From Nocardia vulneris (GTDB lineage Bacteria; Actinomycetota; Actinomycetes; Mycobacteriales; Mycobacteriaceae), in contig NZ_BDCI01000042.1 of NCBI RefSeq assembly GCF_001613425.1, forward strand, positions 62,001-126,000: 64,000 bases of DNA. The letters are read 5' to 3'. The translations under genes were made by a program, and so were the position numbers. Position 1 is the first letter of the stretch; each line of letters starts with the position of its first letter. Positions 44,594 to 53,488 of the stretch are shown here, one piece after another. The notes under the pieces were generated by a model. The model saw only the letters and a list, made by a program, of their open reading frames with translations, made no database searches and was not told the DNA's origin.

Positions 44594-45166
44594 GGCGGGG
44601 CGGCGGGCACGGAAGCGGAAGCTTCCCTGCCCGATTTCGATTTCCACGTCGGTGAAGCCGATGCGGGTGAGGCGGTCGGCGGCGTGCTCGGGCGGCACCG
44701 GCACGCACGTGTCGCCCAGGTGGATGAGCCGGAACAGCCAGCCGTCCAAGCCATCGCTGCCCGCGAACACCCCGCCGGGGCGCAGCACCCGCAGCGCGTC
44801 GGCGAACACCCGGTCCTGCTGCAGCGCGGTCGGCACGTGGTGCAGCATGGTGAAGCAGACTACCGAGTCGAATTGTTCTGCGGCGAAGGGCATTTCGGCA
44901 CCATCACCCTGCACCACGGTCATCGCCGAGCCGTGCCGGGTGCGCAACCGCGCGGCCAGTTCCGGGTCGAGTTCGACACCGGTGAGCGACCCCGCACGAG
45001 CGCGCAGCGCCCCCACGTTCGCGCCGTAACCGGGTCCGATCTCGAGCGCACTGGCACCGAGGTCGAGCCCGTGCAACGCCCACGGCACGATCTTGGTCGC
45101 GCTGGTCCGTTCCCACCGCGCGGAGCGGCACAGCGCCCGATGGAGCAGGTTCATCGCCATAGCCAC
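44591..45166 (-). CDS. Class I SAM-dependent methyltransferase
   Basis: The 191-residue small methyltransferase has motif I ALEIGPGYGANVGALR, motif II acidic residue in TGVELDPEL, DGAEMPFAAEQFDSVVCF and LRPGGVFAGSDG. The substrate is unknown. It is divergent from the AraC regulator, which could control it. The stop codon is embedded in a long palindrome. Confidence 0.88.
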   Translation of the reverse strand: MAMAMNLLHRALCRSARWERTSATKIVPWALHGLDLGASALEIGPGYGANVGALRARAGSLTGVELDPELAARLRTRHGSAMTVVQGDGAEMPFAAEQFDSVVCFTMLHHVPTALQQDRVFADALRVLRPGGVFAGSDGLDGWLFRLIHLGDTCVPVPPEHAADRLTRIGFTDVEIEIGQGSFRFRARRPA

Positions 45167-45215
45167 GAGGTTAGGAGCGGACAGCGATGACCACTACCGG
45201 CTACGGTGACATATT

Positions 45216-45983
45216 GTGTCGCTGAACGGCCATCCCCGCTTCCAGCCGGTGCCGCCCGGCCCGACGGCGATGGTGTTCGGCGTCGGGCTGCTGCCCGCCG
45301 GGTTCTGGTTCGCGACGCACGAGCATCCGCAGCACCAGATCGCCTGGGCCGCACGCGGAGTCATCGCCGTCGAGGTGGGCGACGCCCGCTGGGTGCTGCC
45401 GCCCACCCGGGCACTGTGGATCCCCGGCGGCGTCCGGCATCGGACCGGCACCGCGGACGGCGCCGAAATGCGCGGCATCTACCTCGAGCCCGGCCGCTGC
45501 CCCGTCACGTTCACGACGCCGACCATGCTCCGCGTCACCCGCCTGCTGCACGAGCTGTTCGACCATCTCGCGGCACCCGGCACCGCCGCCGCCCAACGCG
45601 AACGCGCGGAGGCGGTGGTCTTCGATCTGCTGAGCCCGGTCGACGTCGTCCCGATCACGCTCCAGCCCCCGAACGACCCGCGTGCCAAGCAGGTGGCCGA
45701 CGCGCTGACCCGCGATCCCGCCGACGACCGGACCTTGGCGGCGTTCGCCGCGGCCGTCGCCACCAGTCCTCGCACGCTGGCCCGGCTGTTCGTCGCGGAA
45801 ACCGGAATCACCTTCGGCCACTGGCGAACTCAGGTCCGTCTCGCCGCCTCGCTGCCGCTGCTGGCGGCCGGCCTGCCGATCGCCCGCATCGCGGGCCGCG
45901 TCGGCTACGCCACCCCCAGTGCCTACGTCGCGGCGTTCCGCCGTGCCGTCGGCGTCTCCCCCGGACGTTATTTCACCGGTTGA
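45216..45983 (+). CDS. AraC family transcriptional regulator
   Basis: The 255-residue protein has an N-terminal cupin-like arm (HEHPQHQIAWAARGVIAVEV) and a C-terminal AraC DNA-binding domain with two helix-turn-helix motifs (RTLARLFVAETGITFGHWRTQVRL, GRVGYATPSAYVAAFRRAVG). The start is GTG 45216. It is divergent from the methyltransferase gene and adjoins the SDR stop codon directly (45983/45984). Confidence 0.9.
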   Translation: MSLNGHPRFQPVPPGPTAMVFGVGLLPAGFWFATHEHPQHQIAWAARGVIAVEVGDARWVLPPTRALWIPGGVRHRTGTADGAEMRGIYLEPGRCPVTFTTPTMLRVTRLLHELFDHLAAPGTAAAQRERAEAVVFDLLSPVDVVPITLQPPNDPRAKQVADALTRDPADDRTLAAFAAAVATSPRTLARLFVAETGITFGHWRTQVRLAASLPLLAAGLPIARIAGRVGYATPSAYVAAFRRAVGVSPGRYFTG

Positions 45984-46724
45984 TCACGCGTTGGTGCCAC
46001 CGTCGACGGTGAAGGTCGCGCCGGTGACGCTGCGACCGGTGTCCCCCGCGAGGAACGCGACCATCGCCGCCATGTCCTGCGGCGCCGCGAAATGACCCAG
46101 CGCGGACAGCTGGACTTGCAGGTCGTAGTGCCCGCCGTCGACCGGATTCATATCCGTCACAGTCGATCCCGGCTGCAACAGGTTGACGGTGATCCCCCGC
46201 GGACCGAGTTCACGGGCGAGCGCCTTGGTGAAACCGTTCAGCGCCGATTTGCTCAGGTTGTACAGCGAGAGACCGGCGAACGGCGCATGCTCGGACAGGT
46301 TGCTGCCGACGCTGACGATCCGGCCACCATCACTCATGTGCGCCACCGCGGCCTGCGCACCGACGAACGCGGCGCGGGCGTGGATGTGCAGCGCGCGGTC
46401 GATCTCGTCGACGGTGAACTCCTCGAACGGTTTCGCGGGGAAGATGCCCGCGTTGTTCACCAGGATGTCCAACCGGCCGAGGTCGCTCGCGGTCTGGTGC
46501 ACGGCACGCACCACCTCCGCGGCGTCGGCGCTGTCCGCACGGTAGGCAACCGCCCGGCCACCGGCTGATTCGATCTCCGCGACAACGGCTTTCGCCTGCA
46601 CGTCGCGGTTCTGGTAGGTGATGGCCACGGCCGCCCCGTCGGCGGCCAGCTTCCGCGCGATCGCCGCCCCGATGCCCCGGCTGCCGCCCGTCACCAGCGC
46701 CACCTTGCCCGTGAGTCCCGACAT
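45984..46724 (-). CDS. SDR family oxidoreductase
   Basis: The 246-residue classical short-chain dehydrogenase has TGGSRGIGAAIA (cofactor-binding TGxxxGIG), NNAG, and the catalytic YNLSK preceded by a Ser. The C-terminal segment GRSVTGATFTVDGGTNA is typical of FabG-like SDRs. The substrate is unknown. It is divergent from a TetR gene, with matched inverted sequences at both promoters, so it is probably repressed by it. The start is ATG 46724. Confidence 0.93.
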   Translation of the reverse strand: MSGLTGKVALVTGGSRGIGAAIARKLAADGAAVAITYQNRDVQAKAVVAEIESAGGRAVAYRADSADAAEVVRAVHQTASDLGRLDILVNNAGIFPAKPFEEFTVDEIDRALHIHARAAFVGAQAAVAHMSDGGRIVSVGSNLSEHAPFAGLSLYNLSKSALNGFTKALARELGPRGITVNLLQPGSTVTDMNPVDGGHYDLQVQLSALGHFAAPQDMAAMVAFLAGDTGRSVTGATFTVDGGTNA

Positions 46725-46735
46725 CGCTCCTCCTA

Positions 46736-46818
46736 TTTCTGTGTCGATCAATACATAAATAGCTAAGCGCACGGCCCCGCTCTGCGTCAAGCGGTATATT
46801 TAGTGATCGACACAGAAA
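46736..46818. promoter_or_regulatory. Paired operator sites, exact 15-bp inverted repeat
   Basis: TTTCTGTGTCGATCA (46736-46750) and TGATCGACACAGAAA (46804-46818) are exact reverse complements. The first lies just before the SDR start and the second just before the TetR start. AT-rich sequence similar in both (TATTTATG / TATATTTAG) extends each site inward. Confidence 0.75.
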
Positions 46819-46826
46819 GGATCGGG

Positions 46827-47459
46827 ATGGCCGAACGGGGACGACCGCGCGCTTTCGACCGCACCGACGCGCTACGCCGCGCCATGGAGGTGTTCTGGGA
46901 GCACGGCTACGAGGGCGCGTCGATGAACGATCTCACCACCGCGATGGGCATCAACTCACCGAGCCTGTACGCCGCGTTCGGCTGCAAGGAGGCGCTGTTC
47001 CGGGAAGCCATCGACCTCTACGGGCAAACCGAAGGCGGATACACCGAGCGGGCACTGCGCGAAGAGCCGACCGCGCGCGCCGCCATCGAAGCGATGTTGC
47101 GAGACAACGCGATCGCCTACACCGTCGAGGACAAACCACACGGCTGCATGGTGGTGCTGGCCGGCTCCACCTACACCACCCGCAACGAGTCCATCCGCGA
47201 CTTCCTGGTCGAAAAACGCAGGGGGACAATTGAAGACATCCGCAAGCGACTGGATCGCGGTGTGACGGAAGGCGATCTGCCCGCAGCCACCGACACCGCC
47301 GCCCTCGCAAACTTCTACACCACAGTGCTGTACGGCCTGTCGATCCAGGCGCGCGACGGAGTCCCCCTGAAAAGCCTGACCCTGGCGATCGATTGCGCGA
47401 TGGCCGCATGGCCGACCCAGAACACCTCCCCCGCCACCACAGGCAGCGGCGACCCATAG
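46827..47459 (+). CDS. TetR/AcrR family transcriptional regulator
   Basis: The 210-residue regulator has the N-terminal HTH segment (RRAMEVFWEHGYEGASMNDLTTAMGINSPSLYAAFGCKEALF) and a ligand domain resembling the TetR_C type with GCMVVLAGS. ATG 46827 follows AAAGGATC. It is divergent from the SDR gene, its likely target, with paired operator sites in between. It converges on a repeat-filled gap of about 1.3 kb. Confidence 0.92.
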   Translation: MAERGRPRAFDRTDALRRAMEVFWEHGYEGASMNDLTTAMGINSPSLYAAFGCKEALFREAIDLYGQTEGGYTERALREEPTARAAIEAMLRDNAIAYTVEDKPHGCMVVLAGSTYTTRNESIRDFLVEKRRGTIEDIRKRLDRGVTEGDLPAATDTAALANFYTTVLYGLSIQARDGVPLKSLTLAIDCAMAAWPTQNTSPATTGSGDP

Positions 47460-47499
47460 GCGCACGCCGTGCGCCCGACGCCAACCCTCTCGGCGGCAG

Positions 47500-48110
47500 A
47501 CGCTACGCCCGCCACCAGACCGCGCCCGGCGGCAGATGACGCCCAGCAGCACGCCAACGTCCACCACCAGACCGTATGCCCGGCACCAGATTTACGCGAC
47601 AGGCGGCAGATACGCGCGGCCGGCACCAGACTTGCGCGGCCAGCGGCAGGGCCCGGCAGCAGATGACGCCCAGCAGCACGCCAACGTCCACCGCCAGACC
47701 GTATGCCCGGCACCAGATTCGCGCGGCCGGCACCAGATTTGCGCGACTGGCGGCAGATATGCGCGGCCGGCAGCACCCCGCCCGGCACCACGCCAACGTC
47801 CACCAACAGATCGCGTGCCCGGCACCAAATTCGCGCGGCCAGCGGCAGATATGCACGGCCGACAGCACCCCGCCCGGCACCACGCCAACGTCCACCACCA
47901 GACCGTGTGCCCGGCACCAAATTCGCGCGCAGGCCGCAGATACGCGCGGCCAGCGGCAGGTTTGCGCGGCCGACGGCGGATTTGCGCGGCCAGCAGCACC
48001 CCCGCCCGGCTACAGATGACGCCCAGCAGCACGCCAACGTCCACCACCAGACCGCGCCCGGCGGCACCCACCCTCCACCAGCACCCGGACGCCAGGCGGC
48101 AGACTGCGCG
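47500..48110. repeat. Degenerate tandem array, unit about 95-130 bp
   Basis: Copies begin around 47540, 47665, 47792 and 47883, each with CAGCACGCCAACGTCCACCA and then GCCCGGCACCA. Internal short repeats of GCGCGGCCGGCA / GCGGCAGAT type make the units variable in length. No gene is supported. It sits in the convergent gap after the TetR gene. Confidence 0.85.
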
Positions 48111-48121
48111 CCACTGTCTTC

Positions 48122-48192
48122 CCGCACCCTTTCTGATGTGTCGCACCCGCTGCGGCCTGCCCCAGCGGGTGCGGCACATCAAAACCCGTGCG
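48122..48192. repeat. Dispersed palindromic element, family A
   Basis: CGCACCCTTTCTGATGTGTC, then GCACCCGCTG, then CAGCGGGTGCGGCACATCA form a long inverted repeat with a GCGG core. The variable middle of the arm (ATGTG / CACAT) differs from the copy at 32571 (CGGCT / AGCCG) on both arms at once. Confidence 0.85.
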
Positions 48193-48347
48193 ACACGCCT
48201 GCTTACAGGGCGCAAGGCAATACGCCCGTGGGCCAACGACGGCCACGCAGTGGCCGCCCGCCCACTTTCTACCTCCCCGCACCCGCAGCGACCTGCCCAA
48301 GCGAGGTAGGTTCACGCGGTGATGGCCGCACTGGTGAGTGGGCGCAT

Positions 48348-48428
48348 TTGGTCAGTCGATCAGGAGGAACTGGTGGCGGAGGCCTCTCGGCCGATGCCGC
48401 CACCAATTCCTCCTGATCAACCGCCCAA
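48348..48428. repeat. Dispersed palindromic element, family B copy 3
   Basis: TTGGTCAGTCGATCAGGAGG ... CCTCCTGATCAACCGCCCAA is in the opposite orientation to copies 1 and 2. Relative to them ACCAGGTA has become AGGAGGAA on the left arm and TACCTGGT has become TTCCTCCT on the right arm, so pairing is kept. Confidence 0.88.
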
Positions 48429-48559
48429 CTCGACACACCGTGCGACACGCCTACCGCCACCCCATCTGAGCCACTGCGAGGCGAACGCAGCGCGCGCGTG
48501 GGCCAACGATGATGACCATGCACTGGCCTGCCCACCCACTGCACCTTGCCTACGGCAGC

Positions 48560-48790
48560 ACCTCACGCCCGGCAGGCACCCCACGCCCGGCAGCACCCCA
48601 TGCCCGGCAGCACCCCACGCCCGGCGACACCTCACGCCCAGCGGCACCCTACCTACGGAGACACGCCGGGCCTGGCCGCACCTCACGCCTGGCGGCACTC
48701 GCCACCCGGCGGCACCCCACACCAGCGGCACCCTGCCTCCGGCGGTACCCCGAGCCCGGACGAACCTCACGCTGGCGGCGGCCCTGCCCG
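48560..48790. repeat. Low-complexity repeat array beside the helicase gene end
   Basis: Many short copies of GGCGGCACCCCACGCCC-like sequence run up to the helicase stop codon (48798). No gene is supported in this stretch. Confidence 0.75.
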
Positions 48791-48797
48791 GCGGCGC

Positions 48798-50600
48798 CTA
48801 CATCCGGCGCAGTGCGGCGATGCGTTCTTCCAGCTGGTCGGCGGAGGCCAAAGCTGTTGGCGGGCCGCCGCATTCGCGGCGCAGCTCGCCGTGGATCACG
48901 CCGTGCGGCTTGTTGGTGCGGTGGTGGTGCATGGCGACCAGGCTGTTGAGTTCCCGGCGCAATTCACCCAAACGGTCCGCGGTGGCGACCCGTTCGGACG
49001 CGCTCGCGACCTGCGGACCAGGGGCGGGCGTGAAGGTCGTTTCGGCACGGTCGGCGATCTGCTTGGACTGCCGGTCGCGCAGCAGCGCGCGCATCTGGTC
49101 GGCGTCGAGCAAACCGGGGATGCCCAAATAGTCGGCTTCCTCGTCGCTGCCCGCGAAAGTCGCTGTGCCGAACGAGGATCCGTCGTAGATCACCTGATCC
49201 AGCTCGGCGTCGGCGGCCAGCGCGACGAAGGACTTCTCCTCCTCGCCCGGCTCGTCCTGCTGCTTGTTCGCCTCGATGAGCAGCTCGTCTTCGAGGCCGT
49301 CCTTCTCCCGGTGCGGTTTGCCGATCACATGGTCGCGCTGCAATTCCAGCTGCGCGGCCAGATCGAGCAGCACCGGTACCGAGGGCAGGAACACGCTCGC
49401 GGTTTCGCCGGGCCGCCGGGCGCGCACGAACCGGCCGATCGCCTGGGCGAAATACAGCGGGGTCGAGGCGCTCGTCGCATACACGCCGACGGCCAGCCGC
49501 GGCACGTCGACGCCCTCGGACACCATGCGCACCGCGACCATCCACGGGTCTTTGCTGGCGGCGAACTCGCCGATCCGGTCGGACGAGGACGGATCGTCGG
49601 ACAGCACCAGCGCGGGCTTGCTACCCGAAATGTGTTCCAGCAGTTCAGCGTAGTCGCGCGCCCGCTCCTGGTCGGTGGCGATCACCAGGCCGCCCGCGTC
49701 CGGCATGCCGGTGTTGCGCAGCTGGCGCAGGCGCATATCGGCGGCGCGCAGCACGGCCGAGATCCAGTCGCCCGCCGGATCGAGCGCGGTGCGCCAGGCC
49801 CGCGCGGTCTGCTCGGCGTTCAGCGGCTCGCCGAGACGGGCGGTGTGCTCCTCGCCCGCGCTGTCGCGCCAGTGCGCGTCACCGGAGTAGGCGAGGAACA
49901 CGACGGGCCGGACGACGCCGTCGGCGAGCGCCTCGGAGTAGCCGTAGGCGTGATCGGCGCGCGAACGCGGGAACCCGGACTCGTCGGGCTCGTAGGTGAT
50001 GAACGGGATCTGGCTGTCGTCGCTGCGGAACGGGGTGCCGGTCAGCGCGAGCCGGCGGGTGGCGTCACCGAACGCCTCGGCGGTCGCCTCACCCCAGCTC
50101 TTCGCGTCGCCCGCGTGGTGGATCTCGTCGAGAATAACCAGGGTCCTGCGGTTTTCGGTGCGCACCCGGTGCCGCGACGGATGCGAGGCGACCTGCGCGT
50201 AGGTGACTACGACACCGTGATAGTCGCCGGACGTGCCGCCCGCGGCATTCGAGAACCGCGAATCCAGCGCGATGCCGGCGCGGGCCGCGGACTGCGCCCA
50301 CTGATGCTTGAGATGCTCGGTCGGGGCGACCACGGTGATCTGATCGACGGTGCGGTCGGCCAGCAGTTCGGCCGCGACGCGCAGCGCGAAGGTGGTCTTA
50401 CCCGCGCCCGGCGTCGCCACCGCGAGGAAATCGCGCGGCTTGGACGCCAGATACTTCGTCAAAGCCCGTCGCTGCCAGGCACGCAGCGACCCGCCACTCG
50501 ATGTACCGGAGCTGTTCGGTCTGCCCGAAGCCTCGGGTGTTCCCGAATCGCCCGGTGTCTCCGCTTGTCCCGCCACAGCGGCGCCACCCGACCCAGTCAC
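48798..50600 (-). CDS. DEAD/DEAH box helicase
   Basis: This superfamily 2 helicase of about 600 residues has Walker A ATPGAGKTTFALRV, Walker B VILDEIHHAG, LTGTPFRSDDS, and motifs of the second RecA fold ending in YFAQAIGRFVRAR. A 300-residue C-terminal part is not conserved with classical helicases. It resembles type III restriction or RadD-like helicases, but no partner methylase is present. The start is taken as GTG 50600; an in-frame ATG at 50651 is possible. The 3' end borders a repeat array. Confidence 0.88.
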   Translation of the reverse strand: MTGSGGAAVAGQAETPGDSGTPEASGRPNSSGTSSGGSLRAWQRRALTKYLASKPRDFLAVATPGAGKTTFALRVAAELLADRTVDQITVVAPTEHLKHQWAQSAARAGIALDSRFSNAAGGTSGDYHGVVVTYAQVASHPSRHRVRTENRRTLVILDEIHHAGDAKSWGEATAEAFGDATRRLALTGTPFRSDDSQIPFITYEPDESGFPRSRADHAYGYSEALADGVVRPVVFLAYSGDAHWRDSAGEEHTARLGEPLNAEQTARAWRTALDPAGDWISAVLRAADMRLRQLRNTGMPDAGGLVIATDQERARDYAELLEHISGSKPALVLSDDPSSSDRIGEFAASKDPWMVAVRMVSEGVDVPRLAVGVYATSASTPLYFAQAIGRFVRARRPGETASVFLPSVPVLLDLAAQLELQRDHVIGKPHREKDGLEDELLIEANKQQDEPGEEEKSFVALAADAELDQVIYDGSSFGTATFAGSDEEADYLGIPGLLDADQMRALLRDRQSKQIADRAETTFTPAPGPQVASASERVATADRLGELRRELNSLVAMHHHRTNKPHGVIHGELRRECGGPPTALASADQLEERIAALRRM

Positions 50601-50767
50601 GCACTCGACCCTACTGGCCCGGCACGGCGTGTTGCCAAACCGACGCGGCATGCGCGATCGGCATCACATGTTCACCAGCAGACACGCCCGAATTCACGTG
50701 TTGCCCGACGACACGTCGCCCCCGGACTGCGGTACGGATCGGCGATGTAAGCGATGCTGTAGGCACG

Positions 50768-51901
50768 ATGTCCGAGAAGAAGGCCCTGCCGAGCGACCCG
50801 CTGCGCACCGACCTACCGTCGCTCAGTGGTGGATTTGCTGCGCGAAAGCTGACCTGGTCGCAGCGCCTGATCCTCGGCGCGCGGCGGGCACGCAGGCAGA
50901 CCACCCGGCTCATCGTGCGGGTCGCGGTGAAGGCGTGGGACGACTCGATCTTCGCCAAGTCCGCGGCCGCGGCGTTCTGGCAGACGCTCTCGCTGGCGCC
51001 GCTGCTGCTCGGCGTGCTCGGCAGCCTCGGCTACGTCGGCGGATGGTTCGGGCCGGACACCGTGCAGATCGTCGAATCCAAGATCATCTCGTTCAGCCGT
51101 GACCTGTTCAGTTCCACCGTGGTCTCCGACCTCATCGAGCCCACCGTGCAGGATGTGCTGGGGCGTGGACGCGGTGCGGTGGTGTCGGTCGGTTTCGTGC
51201 TGTCGCTGTGGGCCGGGTCCTCCGCGATGGCGACCTTCGTCGACTCGATCGTCGAGGCGCACGATCAGCAGGACGCGCGACATCCGGTGTGGCAGCGCAT
51301 CTTCGCGCTGCTGCTGTACGTGTTGTTCCTGGTGGCGTCGGTGTTCATTCTGCCGCTGGTCGCGCTGGGACCGACCCTGATCGGACGGGTGCTGCCCGCC
51401 GCGTGGCGGGCGACCGGGCTGCGACTGCTGGACTTCTTCTACTATCCCGGCGTCGGGCTGCTGCTGATCGTCGGCCTGACCACCCTGTACAAACTGGCGT
51501 TGCACACCTCGCTGCCCTGGCATCGACTGTTCAACGGGGCGCTGGTGGCCGGCGTGTTCTTCATGGCCGCGAGCGAAGGACTGCGACGCTACCTGTCCTG
51601 GGTCACCGACACCGGCGTCACCTACGGCGCGCTCGCCACCCCCATCGCCTTCCTCCTGTTCACCTACTTCCTCGGCTTCGCGGTGATCCTCGGCGCCGAA
51701 TTCAACGCCGCCGTCCAAGAATTCTGGCCCGCCCGCGCCACCCGCATGGAACAGGTCAAGGAATGGATCGCCAACCAACTCAACGGCGACACCGAAGAAG
51801 AAACTCCCGCCCCCGACCCCCCGAATCCCACCACCCCCGACCAGAAGTCGAGCACGCCCCCACCCGAAGACCCCAACCCCGTCGAACCAAAAACCGCCTA
51901 G
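50768..51901 (+). CDS. YihY/virulence factor BrkB family membrane protein
   Basis: The 377-residue polytopic protein has about six membrane segments within the YihY domain (FAKSAAAAFWQTLSLAPLLL, VLSLWAGSSAMATFVDSIVEAHD, FLGFAVILGAEFNAAVQEF). A long Pro/Glu-rich C-terminal tail (residues about 345-377) is probably disordered. It corresponds by order to Rv2707. The transport or enzymatic function of the family is unresolved. ATG 50768 fits. Confidence 0.9.
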   Translation: MSEKKALPSDPLRTDLPSLSGGFAARKLTWSQRLILGARRARRQTTRLIVRVAVKAWDDSIFAKSAAAAFWQTLSLAPLLLGVLGSLGYVGGWFGPDTVQIVESKIISFSRDLFSSTVVSDLIEPTVQDVLGRGRGAVVSVGFVLSLWAGSSAMATFVDSIVEAHDQQDARHPVWQRIFALLLYVLFLVASVFILPLVALGPTLIGRVLPAAWRATGLRLLDFFYYPGVGLLLIVGLTTLYKLALHTSLPWHRLFNGALVAGVFFMAASEGLRRYLSWVTDTGVTYGALATPIAFLLFTYFLGFAVILGAEFNAAVQEFWPARATRMEQVKEWIANQLNGDTEEETPAPDPPNPTTPDQKSSTPPPEDPNPVEPKTA

Positions 51902-52380
51902 CGCGCAGGGTCAAGCGACTCCGGTTACGTTGGCCCACTCGTCAAGGCGCAGCCGGACCCATCGTCGACGCATGGCCCGGGCGATGCACACGTCTCCGTC
52001 TTGCGAGTACGACCAGCGCAGGAGCCTGCGAGACAACCACATACAGCAACCAGTCGTAACCACCGAAAGAGGCCACAAGGAGCGCGGGGCCCACGAGGGG
52101 CGTGCTGGACGGGGTTCGCACACGAACCACGGCGTCGCGGGCGCGTTCGACGAGGACAGCGGCTCACACGTGGGAGGACGAACTCGCACGTGGGACCATC
52201 GCGCGTGGGGCGATATTTGCGGGCGCAGCCCAACTCGCGCAGGGGGACGACGAATCGCGCGCTGCGGGTCGTGCGGCGATACAGCAGGGAAACGGTGTGC
52301 GCGCTTGCCGCGCGGGCGCGTTGGGCAGCCGAGGCAAGGCCCAAAGTCACGGTGGATCCAGGCCAAAGAAGCTGGACATG
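51902..52380. other. Convergent gap, left part, no gene seen
   Basis: Open frames on both strands lack family features and have unusual codon usage. Short direct repeats such as CGCACGTGGGACC / CGCGTGGGGC occur around 52187-52215. The gap is closed by the family B palindrome at 52381. Confidence 0.4.
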
Positions 52381-52452
52381 CGTTCACCAGGTAATGGTGG
52401 CGGTGGGCTCTCGGGCGATGCCGCCAGGATTACCTGGTGATCAGGTGACCAA
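52381..52452. repeat. Dispersed palindromic element, family B copy 4
   Basis: TTCACCAGGTAATGGTGGCGG / CCGCCAGGATTACCTGGTGA, followed by TCAGGTGACCAA. The left end is shortened compared with the other copies. The core GGGCTCTCGGGCGATG is oriented as in copy 3. Confidence 0.85.
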
Positions 52453-52516
52453 GAGCGTCGCGGGAGCACTCGACGGCCGACGGGGTGCGTCGGCCGAGGT
52501 GGGGGGACGGCAGGGG

Positions 52517-52753
52517 TCAGTCGCCCTTTTTCAGGCCGTCGTAGACCTTCTTGCAGTCCGGGCAGACCGGGGAGCCGGGCTTGGGCGAGCGCGTCACCGG
52601 GAAGACCTCGCCGCACAGGGCGACGACATGGGTGCCCATGACGGCGCTCTCCGCGATCTTGTCCTTCTTCACGTAGTGGAAGAACTTCGGGGTGTCGTCG
52701 CTCGTCGACTCGTCGGTGGTCGAATCCGGGCGAACCATCGTGTCACTACTCAC
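52517..52753 (-). CDS. DUF3039 family protein
   Basis: The 78-residue protein of the DUF3039 family (Rv2708c) has an acidic N-terminus (RPDSTTDESTSDDT), FHYVKKDKIAESAVMGTHVVALCGE and a CPDCKKVYDGL zinc-binding end. The CG and CPDC pairs suggest a small zinc ribbon. The function is unknown. The start is GTG 52753 (MSSDTMVRPD), with ATG 52762 as an alternative. It is divergent from the DUF3099 gene. Confidence 0.9.
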   Translation of the reverse strand: MSSDTMVRPDSTTDESTSDDTPKFFHYVKKDKIAESAVMGTHVVALCGEVFPVTRSPKPGSPVCPDCKKVYDGLKKGD

Positions 52754-52894
52754 GCACTCCATGATGCCGCATGACAACTTCGCTGCCCAAGAGGACATGG
52801 ACGTCGGCGACACCCGCCAGATCCGGCGTGTCCCATTCCGCCGGGCTGACCACTGTGTGTGCGGTCGAGCCCGGACAGTGGAAGACTCGACGGC

Positions 52895-53311
52895 ATGCAG
52901 CAGCACGGCGACTCCTCCGACGCCGACGACCTCGACGGCTCCGGCCCCGAGGTCACGATGCCCTCCGTTTCTCCGCGCAAAGCCGGGTACTTCCCCGGCA
53001 GCGACGACAAACATCCCGTCCTGATCACCGAGGCGCAGCCGTCGCTCGAGGATCAGCACCGCGCCCGGGTGCGCCGCTACACGATCATCATGGCGTTCCG
53101 TATCCCCTGCCTGGTGATCGCCGCGATCGTCTACAGCTCGTTCCACAGCGCACTGCTCGCGATCCTGGTCATCGCGGTGTCCATCCCGCTGCCCTGGATC
53201 GCCGTCCTCATCGCCAACGACCGCCCGCCGCGCCGCAAGGACGAACCGAGCCGCTGGGACCGCCCCCGCACCGCCATCGAATCACGCCCGCACAACGCCA
53301 TCGACGGCTGA
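52895..53311 (+). CDS. DUF3099 family membrane protein
   Basis: The 138-residue protein has an acidic N-terminus, then VLITEAQPSLEDQHRARVRRYTIIMAFRIP and two membrane segments (residues about 75-115). The C-terminal tail is basic (NDRPPRRKDEPSRWDRPR). It matches the DUF3099 family (Rv2709), which sits directly before sigB in mycobacteria; here 4.4 kb of other genes lie in between. ATG 52895 is preferred over an upstream in-frame ATG at 52859. Confidence 0.88.
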   Translation: MQQHGDSSDADDLDGSGPEVTMPSVSPRKAGYFPGSDDKHPVLITEAQPSLEDQHRARVRRYTIIMAFRIPCLVIAAIVYSSFHSALLAILVIAVSIPLPWIAVLIANDRPPRRKDEPSRWDRPRTAIESRPHNAIDG

Positions 53312-53488
53312 CCTCAGGCATCTCGGCCCCGCTCTCGCCCGCGGAAGCCCGTTACGAAACTGGAGCCCGCCTGCGTCGACCCAGCCGCGGCCGCGCTCCG
53401 CCGGCACCGACCGCCCGACCTCCCCGGGACCGCCACCGCACCATCAGCGCCGATCGCCGACCACGTGAGAGTCACCGCCGCATCCCTC

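Noticed and set aside
48546..50750. 734-residue plus-strand open frame
   Set aside because: Antisense to the helicase, whose DEIH and Walker A motifs are clear.
51911..52387. 158-residue minus-strand ORF in the YihY-DUF3039 gap
   Set aside because: Codon usage and composition are unlike neighbours, and no domain is visible.
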